From assembly GCA_036874045.1 (NCBI GenBank), contig CM072341.1:5158501-5222500 (forward strand): a stretch of DNA of 64,000 nt, in the 5' to 3' direction. The stretch comes from Cymodocea nodosa. Its lineage: Eukaryota > Streptophyta > Magnoliopsida > Alismatales > Cymodoceaceae. The notes under the pieces are model-generated. The model did not search any database, was not told the origin of the DNA, and saw only the letters and a program-made list of their open reading frames with translations. How positions within the stretch are numbered: position 1 is the stretch's first letter; each line of letters begins with the position of its first letter. Shown here piece by piece: positions 36,263 to 47,206 of this stretch. Made by a program: the position numbers and the translations under genes.

Positions 36263-37594
36263 TTAACTCCTTTCAACCTGTGAATGACCATCCATATGCA
36301 CTTCTCCTGTTGGTTGTATATCATCAGTAATATTTAATTCTTCTAACTCATCTTGCAAATCTTCAAGTAAATCTTCTTTATCAGCCAATCGAATGAAATT
36401 GTGAAGTAAAAAACATGCGATCACAATCTTCACTTGTGTTTCATATGGATATGGCATCTGACCTCGTAAGATTGAAAAACGATGTTTCACAACTCCAAAT
36501 GTACGCTCAATGACTGTTCTTAGTTGTGAATGCCTGTAGTTAAAGTTTTCTACAGCATTACTAGGAAGTCTATCATTAACATAATCAGATAAATGATAGC
36601 GTACACCTCGAAATGGGCAAATATACTCTGGTCGATTGGGATATCCAGCATCTACCAAGTAAAACTTACCTATAGAAGAATAGAAATTAGTATTATAATG
36701 TGCATATTACTTGAAAATATACTAATTGCATTTACCTGGAGGAACTTTGAAACCATTAGGTCTACTAATTGCATCTTGAAGGATACGAGCATCAGCTGCT
36801 GATCCTTCCCAACCAGCTAAAATATATGTAAATCTCATATCAAAATTACATGCTGCCATCACATTTTGAGACAATTCACCTTTCCTATTTCTAAATCTAG
36901 CTGTTTCTTGTCCAAAAATAGTTGCTTTGATATGAGTACCATCAATAGTTCCAATGCAATCCTATACACATTAAACATCATTTAATTCCTTAAATAAGAT
37001 AAAAACTGCAATATATATACAAAAGTGAATACATACCTTAAAATATGGATAAACATTTACATCATCTATAATTCGACTTGGTGTTGAAGATAAAGGTCTT
37101 GCTATAAGCACATGATGTAGACGTATTATAGCATTTAATACTTCATTAAAGTATTTGCTAACACTCTAACTTGAACGACTAAATCGCTCAACTGTTACTC
37201 CATACCTTTGATTTTGCCCTACTGTGACAAGGAACATGGCAAATTTCTCTTCTACACTAATGTTGGCGGTATCAGCAATAACTCCTTCATTTCTCATTAA
37301 AGAACAAAAACTTTTAAACACACTTTGACTCATTCTGTAAATCTTTCGACAATTGTAAGCTTGATGAGGTTGACAAGGATCTAGTAATCTCTTAATGTAA
37401 TCTGCACCTTCTTTACTATATATACGACTTGTGTTATTGTATAGTAATAGTGACGTACTTGACATTTTCGCTAAAATTGTCCATGACATTAATAGACGTA
37501 GTCGCCTTCTTCTAGCCACTTCTTCTTCATCCAGTATGAATGAAATTGCATTATCAACTGTAGTAGTAAACATGTCACTGGGATTCATCCTCAC
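36263..37594 (-). pseudogene. Harbinger DDE transposase gene, one in-frame stop
   Basis: Three exons on the minus strand: 37594-37037, 36961-36736, 36669-36263, joined by GT-AG introns in matching phase. The catalytic residues of the DDE_4 family are visible: first Asp in CIGTIDGTHIKA, second Asp in LVDAGYPNRPEY after FYLVDAGY, Glu in QLRTVIERTFGVVKHRF. The N-terminal part (YRMSQSVFKSFCSLMRNEGV, FLVTVGQNQRYGVTVERFSR) is the usual helix-rich lead-in. A TAG at 37168-37166 interrupts it in RFSRSS-stop-SVSKYF, where relatives have a Glu or Gly-Glu. The rest is open to the acidic C-terminus. The first exon has an AG acceptor-like site at its start (TTTTGTAG|GTGAGG), so an upstream exon is possible; otherwise the ATG at 37588 would begin it. 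Confidence 0.85.
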
Positions 37595-37942
37595 CTACAA
37601 AATAACAAGAATATTACGAATTTACCATTTCACATTTCAATATATAAAAGACATTTCACATTTTTAAGAAAATAAAAGACATTTCACATTTTTAAGCAAA
37701 AAAAAAAAACATTCGATGTTTCAACTAATAAAAAGCATTTTACATTTCATAATGATAAGTCATTTCACATTTCAATATATAATATCCATTTTACATTTCA
37801 TCCATATATGACCTTCCACAAAAAGATTTCATCCATAAAAGATTACATTCACAAAAACACTTCATAAACACAAGAAGTTCAAGATTGGAAAGAAAGTGAA
37901 TTCATGCACAAAACAAACATTCCATCCATTGTAACCATATGC

Positions 37943-38980
37943 TCACTTCCTAAACCTCAACCATCCATAACGCATTTCTGCTGGTAAACTTAAGAACATT
38001 TTACAAAATTCTGGCTTTTGGAATAACTCCATAGCTTCATATTGTTCTTCTGTAGAAAGACCTTCAATCTGAAGTAACGCTGCAACAGCATGATCTAAAT
38101 AGTTTTTAGTCTTTTCTTTAATATCAACCAACCTTTCCTGTACTTCAACTAATTTTTTTTGTGTATCAACCAACTCTTTAAATTGCTCGTTCCGTGTAGT
38201 TTGATTTTGTTGATCTATTTCACACATATGCATAATGGCTTTTGATGCATCTTTAAATGAATCTGATATGATTTGATGGGACACTGCATGAGGTCTTGCT
38301 CGTCTCTTCTTCTTCTCAATTGCCACCCTTGAACTTCCTCCTGATGAAGGAGGTAAATCAGAATCCATGTCCATTGTTTCCTGAGTGGTATTGAAAGTGT
38401 TCATTTCCACATCATCCTGCGTGTTTGGTACAAACTCTACCTCATCACCTTGTTTAGCCATATTCCCAGTGGCCATACTACCTTCAAATATTTGTTGCAA
38501 TTGCTCAAATATCAAGCATGGTTTGCCTTTGTAGCTTTCACACTCTAGATGTGCCTATAAAAAGAAAATTGTAGTCAAATGGAAAAAGATAAAGATTACA
38601 ATATTTTATAAGTCATAAGTGATTAAAAAATTAACCTTAACGAACTCTTTCCAAATCTCATCATTAATGTCAGTGTAACCTTGGATGAAATTCCAACCCC
38701 ATCCACTCTGGTTGGCAATTTTGGAGTAATTTCGATACATTAGTCGCCAAGTTTTTAAGCGACTTTCTACATTCTTCCTTGTGATACCTGTGTTTCTTCT
38801 AGTATTGTATTTTTCAATTACTTCATCCCAAGTGCTACCTTTGATTTTTCCATCATGAGTTTTCTTATTTCCTTCATTCAATACTTCTGCTAAAATATCT
38901 AAGAAATACGCATCTGCTTCAGCATTCCAACTAATGTAACTTCTACCTCCACCTGTCCTTCCCTTATCAGGAGTACTCAT
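37943..38980 (-). CDS. Harbinger Myb/SANT-like DNA-binding protein (ORF1)
   Basis: Two exons on the minus strand, 38980-38636 and 38554-37943, with an 81-base GT-AG intron. Together they give 318 residues without a break. Residues about 15-110 form a Myb/SANT-like domain (SYISWNAEADAYFLDILAEV, GSTWDEVIEKYN, VESRLKTWRLMYRNYSK, GWGWN), the DNA-binding partner that Harbinger transposases need for nuclear import and end recognition. Downstream lie a basic patch (EKKKRRARPH) that could be a nuclear signal, and a coiled coil (FKELVDTQKKLVEVQERLVD). The start is the ATG of MSTPDKGRTGGG. It precedes the transposase on the same strand by about 350 bases. It looks intact. Confidence 0.85.
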
Positions 38981-39659
38981 TTTCTACACAAGCACAGTTT
39001 CAACAACTACAATAAAACATATGGAATAACAACAATAATAAAAATATTCGATGGAGTTAAAAGGTCGACTTCATGCTACGGTAATTAGTGAAGATGCACT
39101 GTGATATGAGAAAAACAAAAAAAGTCTTCATGGATGTATGATTGACTTTCAAGGAATCAAGAACTATGTCAAATTTCAAATCGAAGAATTGCATAATGAG
39201 AGAAAGGCATGAAGTTTTTATATATCCTCTAAATAATAATCCTTGGTTCATTATTTGACATCTACTGACATTCTTTAACAAATATAAGCACGAATAAGCA
39301 CCGTAAACTGGAACGATGACATTAGAATTTCCATCTGGCATGATTGTCATAAATCAGTAGATCAGCAACCACTTTATGGCATAAGCCCTAAGAGCTTCCC
39401 CCATCACATTAGTTGGTATCCTTCCTTTGGCTTAACTTCTAAAATTGGAAGGTTGCATTTATCTTGAAGGATCAACATTGCAACAACAGAAAATAGAAAG
39501 AGAATAATCACAATGGCTCTGCTTTTTGAATAATGGGAGTTATTGAACAAGAGCTCTCTGTTAAGCTTGCTTTATGAGTTGATCATCTTTTATTATAATA
39601 AATATGTTTGATTAGTGCAAGATTTGTATCTTTAGGCCAAACCTATTGGGTGGGCAATG

Positions 39660-40080
39660 ACAGGTGACAACAGCTTCGAGCGACAGCGGCAGCTTCAGGC
39701 GACAGCGAGGGCTTCAGGTGACAGCGGTGGCTTCAGGCGACAGCGAGGGCTTCAGGTGACAGCGGTGGCTTCAGGCGACAGCGAGGGCTTCAGGTGACAG
39801 CGGTGGCTTCAAGCGAGAGCGAGGGCAGGGGTGGTTTCCGTGTGAGGAGGTTTCGACGGTGCTATGCGTAGGAGGCTTCCGTCAAGGCGAGCAGTGAGGG
39901 CGAGTAGTGAGCGCGACTGCCAGTGCGAGTACGACGACGACTGTGAGGGTGAGTGCGAGCGGCAAGCGTGACGACGAGCACAACTGCGAGTGCGACGGCA
40001 ACGGCGAGCGTGAGGGAGGGTGAGTGCGTGCGTGAGAGGGTGAAAATCGGGTGCCCTTGGGTGAAAATCGCGTGCGCGAG
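39660..40080. repeat. G/C-rich minisatellite and low-complexity region in the Harbinger
   Basis: At 39670-39830 units of about 19 bases alternate between gcttcaggcgacagcgagg and gcttcaggtgacagcggtg, about eight copies. Then follows irregular GCGAG/GTGAG-rich sequence to about 40080. It contrasts sharply with the A/T-rich surroundings and lies 5' of the Myb-like gene, where a promoter or leader is expected. Confidence 0.85.
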
Positions 40081-40220
40081 GGTGGGAAAATTTCCGCCGG
40101 AAATGGAAATTGAATCTTATATATGGACGGAAATGTGTAGAATTCCTTTCCGTCAATTCACATGCACACTAACGACTTACAAAAGGAAAGTGCAAACTTT
40201 ACTTTCCTTTCCATGAATTC

Positions 40221-40247
40221 CGGTGTGCACTAACCCCCCCCCCCCCC
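40221..40247 (-). repeat. Harbinger right terminal inverted repeat with G14/C14 tract
   Basis: On the minus strand: fourteen G, then TTAGTGCACACCGGAATTC. The left end has only GGGGCTG at the same place, so the terminal G run has expanded here. Confidence 0.85.
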
Positions 40248-40250
40248 TTA

Positions 40251-40600
40251 GGAGTGGAAAAAAAGTTGTAATATTCAAGATACCAAATCCACCGAACCTT
40301 TTAAGTCCACGAGTCCTATCCTAGCCCACTAAATGGAATCTAGAATTTCCAAAGGGATTATCTCCCAAAAGAATATTTTTCTGGGATTTTATTGGTAGCA
40401 AGCACAATATTAACAAGAAGATGGAGCATTGAAAGATAGTAGAAAAAGTAATTTACCTTCTCACCCATAATAGTTTATCAATAACATGCAACCAGTAACC
40501 AAGAGAAACTCTTTTGTAACGGAAGGGTAAGCTTAAATGGTAGATAAGAAACTTCTGAAATTTTCAAGGATATTATCATTAAGGTTAACACTTGTGAGAG
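40251..40600 (-). mobile_element. LINE relic, RT tail part
   Basis: Minus-strand text in broken frames includes YLSMLHLLVNIVLATNKIPE, then GLKRFGGFGILNI, matching the plant LINE pattern of a GGLGI-type motif at the end of RT. Together with 33592-34246 it forms one relic split by the Harbinger, as both sides are in the same orientation and in the right order. Decayed by stops and frameshifts. Confidence 0.55.
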
Positions 40601-41080
40601 AGTATTTGCAGAATTTGATTTTTAGTCTGGACATGAATTGAAAAAGACAATGATTCTCTTTGCATTTATAATGTGAAAAAGAAAAAGTATTTCCGTAGTC
40701 CGTCAAACTTGTATTCAATAGATATTATTTATTTTATTTTACTCATGTGTTGACTTTTGAGATAATTAGATGTATACCTTAGCGTGAAGGTTCTCTTCTA
40801 CTATATTGTTGGTGTAGGCTTAAATCTCTAATTTAACATTTATGATTAAATTTCCTATCTCATTACCTTTGACAGTGCCCTATGGCATCATCACAATTTT
40901 CTATTTTTCTCTAACTTGCTACCCTCGCGTAAATGATCTGTACGTATTTTAATTTCTAATACTTTGAAATGATGAATGTGATCGACATGAATCTTGAAAA
41001 TAGGTGTCCACTTCCTTTCTTGAGAGTGCGTTCGCTGCAGTATTCATCTTCCCAAGCCTATATTCATTTTTGTAGCCTAA
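40601..41080. other. Unassigned A/T-rich stretch
   Basis: No gene, repeat end or known element border is recognised here. The right part runs into a chromovirus relic. Confidence 0.35.
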
Positions 41081-41084
41081 ACCT

Positions 41085-42388
41085 TAGCAATTTCACCAAC
41101 CATTTCTCCTACACATATCTTTATTTGATAATCCAACCAATATTTCGAACAGATTTGATCAGTTTGAATGCTGAATTGTTTGCCTACTAACAATGGTTTT
41201 CATTTTTTAATTGCCGAGAGCACCACTAATGTTTCTTTCTCATAGATGGGTTGGTACTCTTTTCCCTTTGTACACCTTACTCACGTAAGCAATTGGATGA
41301 TCCTCTGCTAGCTAGTCTTTTGTAACCTTTATCAATCCCCACACATAGTTGGATAGATACAAGTATGAATTTTACTAAAGGACTTCCCTTTCCAAAGGAA
41401 AATCTACTATTATGGTTATTGATAATAGATTTACCAAGTATGCCAATTTCAGCCCTTTAAAACATCTATATATAGCTAATAGATGCGGCTCAAGTTTTTG
41501 TTAAAGTAGTTGTTTGGCCCAAGACAAATGTTTGTGACAAATTCCATTTTCACCGATTCATTTTGGCAAGAACTCATGCACCACCAAGGATCTCAGCTAT
41601 GTATGTCTTTAACATAACATCCTTAAATAGATCTACCTCAAGGGTTCCATGTTTAGGCAACTCAATCAGTGCTTGTGTTGACTCCTCTAAGTAGAATTTT
41701 GGTACAACTCCACTACACATTCTACCATCGGCATGACCCCCTTTGAAGCTTTATGTGGGTATCCACCCCAACACCATTATCATATATACTGGATACCACC
41801 AAGATTACAACTGTTGATGAGGAATTAGGAAATAGAGAAGAGACTTTTTAGTAGTTGCAAACTAATATCATGAGAGCTCAACAACACATGAATTGTACAA
41901 CAAACACCACCATGATGATGAATTTTAGGTAAGCAATTCGGATTTTCTAAAGCTCCAGCCTATCACTAGCAATGGAACTTCAAGTGGGTCCACCATTAGT
42001 TGAAGTGAGTTGAAGTTGGCACTTAGATTTCAGGGCCCCTTTTAGATGATAGTTAGGATCGATCCATCACCATACTAGCTTGAATTACCACTAGACTCTT
42101 GAATTTATCTTGTTTTCAACATTTCTCGATTACGTCAAAAACTTGGTCCCCTCTATGAAATTATAGCCCCAGAATTTCCAATTGATTATCTAGTACACTA
42201 CAAAGAACCTGGTAATAATTTGGCTTGACAAATGGTATGACGAGATAGCATTGTAGGCACAGAAGTCTTGGTCCAATGGAAGGATAAAGATGAATTATTC
42301 ACTACATGATGGTATTACCACAATCTTTTGACCTAATTCCTTGACCTTGAGGACAAGGTCTCTTTATTAACTAGGAGTATTTAGTATT
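41085..42388. mobile_element. Chromovirus (Gypsy) relic in mixed orientation
   Basis: Minus strand at about 41310-41090 gives RNase H text (IAYVSKVYKGKEYQPIYEKE). Plus strand at 41380-42370 gives integrase pieces (FTKYANFSPLKH, IGMTPFEALYGYPP-like) and a chromodomain-like end (TEVLVQWKDKDELFTT, FLDLEDKVSLL). The pieces face opposite ways, so the copy was rearranged. Old, with many breaks. Confidence 0.6.
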
Positions 42389-42393
42389 AAAAC

Positions 42394-43624
42394 TGTTAGG
42401 AATTTTGTTTGATGATGAATGCTTTATTAAAGTCTTTAAATAAGTCTAAATAATATTTTCTAAGTATAATGGTCAAGTAATTAAATGTTGACAAGTTATC
42501 GGAAAGTTTCATTTAAAATTTCGAATAGTTAAAATTTTCGAATAGTTAAAGTTTTCAGATAGTTAGCATTTTAGACAGTTAAAACTTTCGGATAGTTAAC
42601 GTTTCGATTTAGTCGAAGAGTTATTTTAAAAAACTCGTATAGTTAAGTTATCTGCACGTGTGTTTTTAATGTTTTAAGTTGTCACGTGGTTTCCATATGC
42701 GTTCAGTAATGAAAATCGAAGAGTTAGATAACTGTTTGAGTTTTTATACGCATAGATAGATAACTGTTCAAATTTTATAAAATGACTAACGAACAGATAA
42801 GTTTTTTATATTCAGTCACGTGTTTTGCAAGTGCAAAAACTTGAAGAGTTACAAATAAGTGTTCGAGTTTTTACAGGACTTAAAGGATAAGTGTTCGACT
42901 AAAATGAAGACTTAGAATATATTCTACAAGTCTCTAGGAAGATAAAGTTTCAGTGAATCTACGAGTAGAGATCGTGGAAATTCAAAATGATAGTGGAGAA
43001 AGTGGAAACTCAAAAAGATAGTAATTTGGATTAAAGAAAAAATTAGTACGATGATTATGGATTGTGGATTAAGTGGATAAACATGCTGAATGTGAAGACA
43101 TAGTTCGATTACAAATAGAGAGTATGAACTACATTACAAAAAAGATCCCAATCTCAAAAACTAAGTCTAAATATTCAATCTGGATCCCAAACTGAAAAAT
43201 CAAGTATGAATATTCATATCTAGAAAAATTCTCTAACATCAAAAGAAGTTCGAAATTCCAAGTAATTTCAGAAAAGGAGCTGTAAATGCAAGAAGTCTGG
43301 AAATTCGACAACTAGAGAAGAAAAGATACAAAAGTTGAGCAAAAAAAAGGAAAGGAGCTACGTGCATAAAGATCAGGTTTTATACAATTCAAAATTAGTT
43401 TTGAATAATGACTTCATCTTTTATTTGAATTGTATATTAGACATTACTGTATCAAAACCGTCAAGAAGGGAATTGAGCTGAAAAGATATTGTAAATTCTT
43501 TCTTTAAAGTTTATAAAGAACATAATTTTATTTACAAGTGTTTTATACTCTTGTTTTATCTGCTGGTATTTTTAATTACTAAAGACACAATTCACCCCCC
43601 CTCTTGTGATACGATGATCCTACA
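42394..43624 (+). mobile_element. Solo Copia LTR with AAAAC target duplication
   Basis: 1231 bp, TGTTAGGAATTTTGTTTGATGATG to GATGATCCTACA, flanked by AAAAC at 42389-42393 and 43625-43629. Its ends resemble the SIRE-like LTR ends (gatgatg near the start; cacccccctcttgtg near the end), but the body differs. It carries TAACTATCCGA/TCGGATAGTTA-type words at 42480-42650. It sits at the end of the chromovirus relic. Confidence 0.88.
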
Positions 43625-43629
43625 AAAAC

Positions 43630-44440
43630 TCTATGGTTATGTTATTAAAGTATTAGTTGTATTGACGGTATTGCATAAGAGTAGTGTAGTTAGTAAAATA
43701 AAGTTAGTATGAGTGTATTACAGTTATCTAAAAAAGATCTATTGTCAAGACATTGAAAAGAAGGGTTCCTCTTGAATAGCATCAAACCCTAATTCCATCT
43801 ATTGTCATCATATATAGCATTCCAATTCAACAGTACAACCTCTCTACTTGTGATTGGCAAGGTCATCATAATTTCTTTTCACCAATGGCCTTCAATGATA
43901 AAGGAAGCCCAATGACCCCCATTTTAGGGCACCTCCAACCTTCAACCAACCACCCAATCTTCCATTAACTGAGAGCAGCTCAAGCACACCCCACTCTACA
44001 CCCACAATCAACTAGCTTTGAAGTAGCCAATTGAAGAACTCATTGCTTAAGACTGAGTTGCAAAGATCGCATCTGTTTTTGATATTTAACAAACAAAGTC
44101 AATTATTATTATTATTTAAAATTAGAGTAAACAAACATATATTTGTAAGCCCCTTTCCCATTTTCACTATTTATTTATTAAATTGTTAGCTAGTTCATAA
44201 ACCCCCCATTTTCTTTGGTGGAGCTCATCCAAAATACTTCAACCACTCATGGTAGATTTCTCCAAGTATCATGCACTTTGTCCCATAGAGATTCTCAACT
44301 AGTTGGGGATATCCTAAGTGGCCTTATCCACCAACTTAGTTGAGATTACTGACTGAGGCAAGGCCTACAATGTTAGCACGTGAGTTGGATAAGTGGTGCA
44401 CACACCTACGGTTTGCCAATGCTTGAGCAAAGCCAACACT
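43630..44440. other. Probable LTR remnant after the chromovirus relic
   Basis: Follows the integrase end of the chromovirus once the solo LTR is set aside, so it may be that element's 3' LTR. It has no open frame of note, and no second copy in the window to confirm this. Confidence 0.3.
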
Positions 44441-44451
44441 ACTGCTCATAG

Positions 44452-44556
44452 GCACTGCACAAGAACTTCTTAAGTGATCACCCATCTTGGTTCTGCTCCC
44501 GCCTAAACACAATTAACTCTAGGAGTGAGTGCTTGGTAGTAGGTGTAAATGCACCT
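44452..44556 (-). repeat. 5S rRNA-like segment (Cassandra-like LTR remnant?)
   Basis: On the minus strand, GGTGCATTTACACC...AGTTAATTGTGTTTAGGCGGGAGC...AAGATGGGTGATCAC...AGAAGTTCTTGTG follows the plant 5S rRNA gene: the same order of the start, the box A region (AGTTAAGCGTGCTTGGGCGAGAG) and the box C region (GGATGGGTGACC). It is too diverged to be a working 5S gene. Plant Cassandra TRIM elements carry 5S sequence in their LTRs, which is the likeliest source. A 5S-derived SINE is the alternative. Confidence 0.65.
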
Positions 44557-44578
44557 ATTTGAGAAAAGGTTGACTTAT

Positions 44579-44646
44579 CATCTTAGCATCCAACTAATAA
44601 GTCAACCTTTTTTTAAAGGTTGACTTATTAGTTGGATGCTAAGATG
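44579..44646. repeat. Perfect 32-bp inverted repeat with 4-base loop
   Basis: Left arm 44579-44610 (catcttagcatccaactaat...), loop TTTT, right arm 44615-44646, with no mismatch. A further aaggttgacttat at 44565-44577 can pair with the inner part of the left arm, giving an alternative stem. The 5S-like segment starts 22 bases to the left. Confidence 0.95.
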
Positions 44647-44804
44647 AGATCGTGCAGTGAAGATGGTTGATGGCAAAATCTAGTATGGTCAGATGTCAAG
44701 GAAGAATGACTATGTGCCCTATCTATTCAAAACCTTATTCCTTTTCATATATCTAAAGAAACAAATTCATACATATGAGGGCTTATATATGCCTCGTCGA
44801 TGCT

Positions 44805-45540
44805 TTACAATCCTTGATTGAATAGATAGATCTTTAGACGGTTTTGAGTCCAAGACTCCCCCTCAAGTTGGCACCCCATAGATGTTATTAAGGCCAACTT
44901 TCCTACAAGAAAATTAAACCTACTACAATGTAAAGGCTTAGTAAAAATATCAATAATTTGTTCACCTAAACGAACATATTTTGTTTTGACGACTCTTTTG
45001 GATATTTTCCCTAACAAAATGATAATCAATACTAAAATGTTTAGTTCATTCATGAAAAATTGGGTTTTTAGTAACATGCTTTGCAACTTTGTTGTCTCCA
45101 TATAGACTTGTTGGTACTTGCAAATTAGTATTGATATCATTTAAAATATTCCTCAACCACACTACCTTACTAGTGCATTCTAACATTGCATGGAATTTAG
45201 ACTCGACCAAGGTTTTAGAAACTATTCCTTATTTCTTTGCTTTCCATGAAATGGGTGACCTATCAAGAAAAACTATATAACTAATGATCAACTTTGTAGT
45301 GAAAGAATAATTTCCAAAATCAACATCACAAAAGGCCTTAAGATAAAAGTTAGCATTACAATAAAAAGTCAAACCCCTTTCGGGATTATTTTTCAAGTAT
45401 TTGAAGACTTGTATGGCAGTATTAGAGTGTTGTTGGTATAGCTTGGATAGAAAATAGCTAAGATGATTCACCACATAAGCTATATTAGGTCTGGTAATAA
45501 TAATATAATTCAATTTTCCTATAAGGCATCTATATCTAGT
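44805..45540 (-). pseudogene. Copia RNase H relic, minus strand
   Basis: Minus-strand text YRCLIGKLNYIIITRPNIAY, AFCDVDFGNY and SPISWKAKK, then IDIFTKPLHCSRFNFLVGKL, is the Copia RNase H end of a lineage different from the SIRE-like copies. A purine tract (TTGAGGGGGAGT) follows near 44865, and a TATA-like catatataagccc lies near 44775 on the same strand. Fossil, cut on its right by the LTR at 45541. Confidence 0.7.
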
Positions 45541-47204
45541 TGTTAAGTATCAATTTGTGTATTTTATATATGTTAATTCATGCATGTTAAGAATTATAAG
45601 TTGTAAATATATATGTTCTAATGTGGAATTACATGTAAATCATATTTTTAGATATATGTATGAATTAGGAATTAAATCGTTGATAATGCACAAAGTTATC
45701 CTTTATTAAATTAACACCTAGTCAATTAACCCATGTGTAGATATAAGTAAATTTATATATTGATTTCATGTATGTCTTAAAAGAAATATCATTAAGATAT
45801 GAAATCAAATAATCTTCAATTGAGCAAGCAATATATTATGCACATTTTATTTTTGCTTTATAATTTGATAGGAATTTATGTGTAATGTGCATATACATTA
45901 ATGTTATTTTTTTGAGTTGTTGATAAAGGTGAAGGATGTGGATCCTTAGATTAAATCATGGAAAATCAACAACCCATGGTCATCCATCTCATATTCCCAA
46001 ACTTTAAAGATCTCAATCAATCAATAATCAAAACTTGCTTAATTTAAGAGGTCTCAAATTGGAAGTAGTTTGAATTATTTCCATAGATGAATAACAAAGG
46101 AAGAGAAAAGTGGATGGTTGACCAAGGAAAGAGTCATCTCTCCCTTTCTCCTCCATGTAGCAAGGCTAAGGGAGAAACTACAATCTTCAATTTTCGACCT
46201 CCCTCTCCATCCAAGATTGTGAAGGAGTTATTTTACATTATAACTCATGGAATATGGTTGCTTCACATGAATGTGTGTGCATAAGCCTAACTCAAACCCT
46301 TGTGAATGCATGTATATATTGTTTTCTGTAAATTCTAGTGCAAGCTCTATATTGTTATATGTTGTACAATTTGATTCCTTTGAGTTTTATTTCGTGTTAT
46401 AGCTTGTTTTGTAAGTATTTCAAATGTACAATACATCTATAACATTTTTAGAAATTTTAAGCTTATATTTCATAAGGCTTTAGATTTATCTTTCAAAGGT
46501 AGCATTTGTTCCATTTTATTGGTTGCACAAAAGAAATTATGCTTGACGCCTTTGTATTGCTTCATTCCTATGCATTTCAAAATGGTTTTTTATAAATTTT
46601 TCTTCTTAGAAAAATGAGTTATTTTTCAAGGCATGTTGATTTCGTGGTGTTTTGTGAAGATTTGATTGAGTTCTGATTTTTACATCGATAGTGCATTTTG
46701 GAATGTTTTTAGAATCATTTTGCACACTATTTGTAAATCTGATTTGGCAGCATCCTAGTGTGAGTTAGTCTTGGAAATCACTACCATTTTAAAGATAACT
46801 CGATGACCTTTCCAACCAATATTTTCTCTAGATTTTTCAATGCCCAAGTTGGAAGGAAGAAGAGTTAGTATTCGAGCTTAATTTCTATGATTCCAAGGAT
46901 GTGAAATTTTCTTAAGTTTTCTAGCTTTAGCTCTAGAATTTAATATAATTTATGCTATCTTTGAATTCTTTAGTGTATTTATGTAATTTGTAAATTAATT
47001 ACACATGATTAGAATTTTATTTATGGACTTAATTGTGTGGATATTTTATCAGATAATCATTTCAATAAATTTATTTAATACAAACTCCTTGTGGATTCAA
47101 CCTGTACTTGCACAAGTTAATGCAATAGGCACCGTGTACTTGTGGTTATAAATGTAAAATTTATGCTTTAGTTGTTTAATTTAACAACACATAAAAGCGT
47201 TACA
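45541..47204 (+). repeat. LTR of a second Athila/Tat-type family
   Basis: 1664 bp, TGTTAAGTATCAATTTG to AAAGCGTTACA, followed by a classical primer-binding site. Its body is unrelated to the 8417-type LTR, but the 3' part shares the family pattern (cttgtggattcaacctgtac, cttgcacaagttaatgcaat). It interrupts the Copia relic on its left. Confidence 0.7.
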
Positions 47205-47206
47205 AG

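Larger units (their letters stand above)
34250..40247 (-). mobile_element. PIF/Harbinger DNA transposon, full length
   Basis: 5998 bp, flanked by TTA at 34247-34249 and 40248-40250, the typical Harbinger target duplication. The ends are inverted repeats: GGGGCTGTTAGTGCACGTCG on the left, and on the right the complement of a G run followed by TTAGTGCACACCGGAA. Both genes lie on the minus strand: a Myb/SANT-like gene, then the DDE transposase. Subterminal GGAAAGGAAATGGAAAGTTC-like repeats lie at both ends. It sits in a LINE relic. One in-frame stop in the transposase is the only clear lesion. Confidence 0.9.

Noticed and set aside
39809-40216. Arg/His/Ala-rich open stretches on both strands
   Set aside because: They follow from the G/C-rich minisatellite and lack any domain.
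44452-44556. Functional 5S rRNA gene
   Set aside because: Too many differences in the body and internal promoter region; kept only as a 5S-derived relic.
46087-46284. 65-codon open stretch in the 45541-47204 LTR
   Set aside because: Short, within an LTR, and without recognisable domains.
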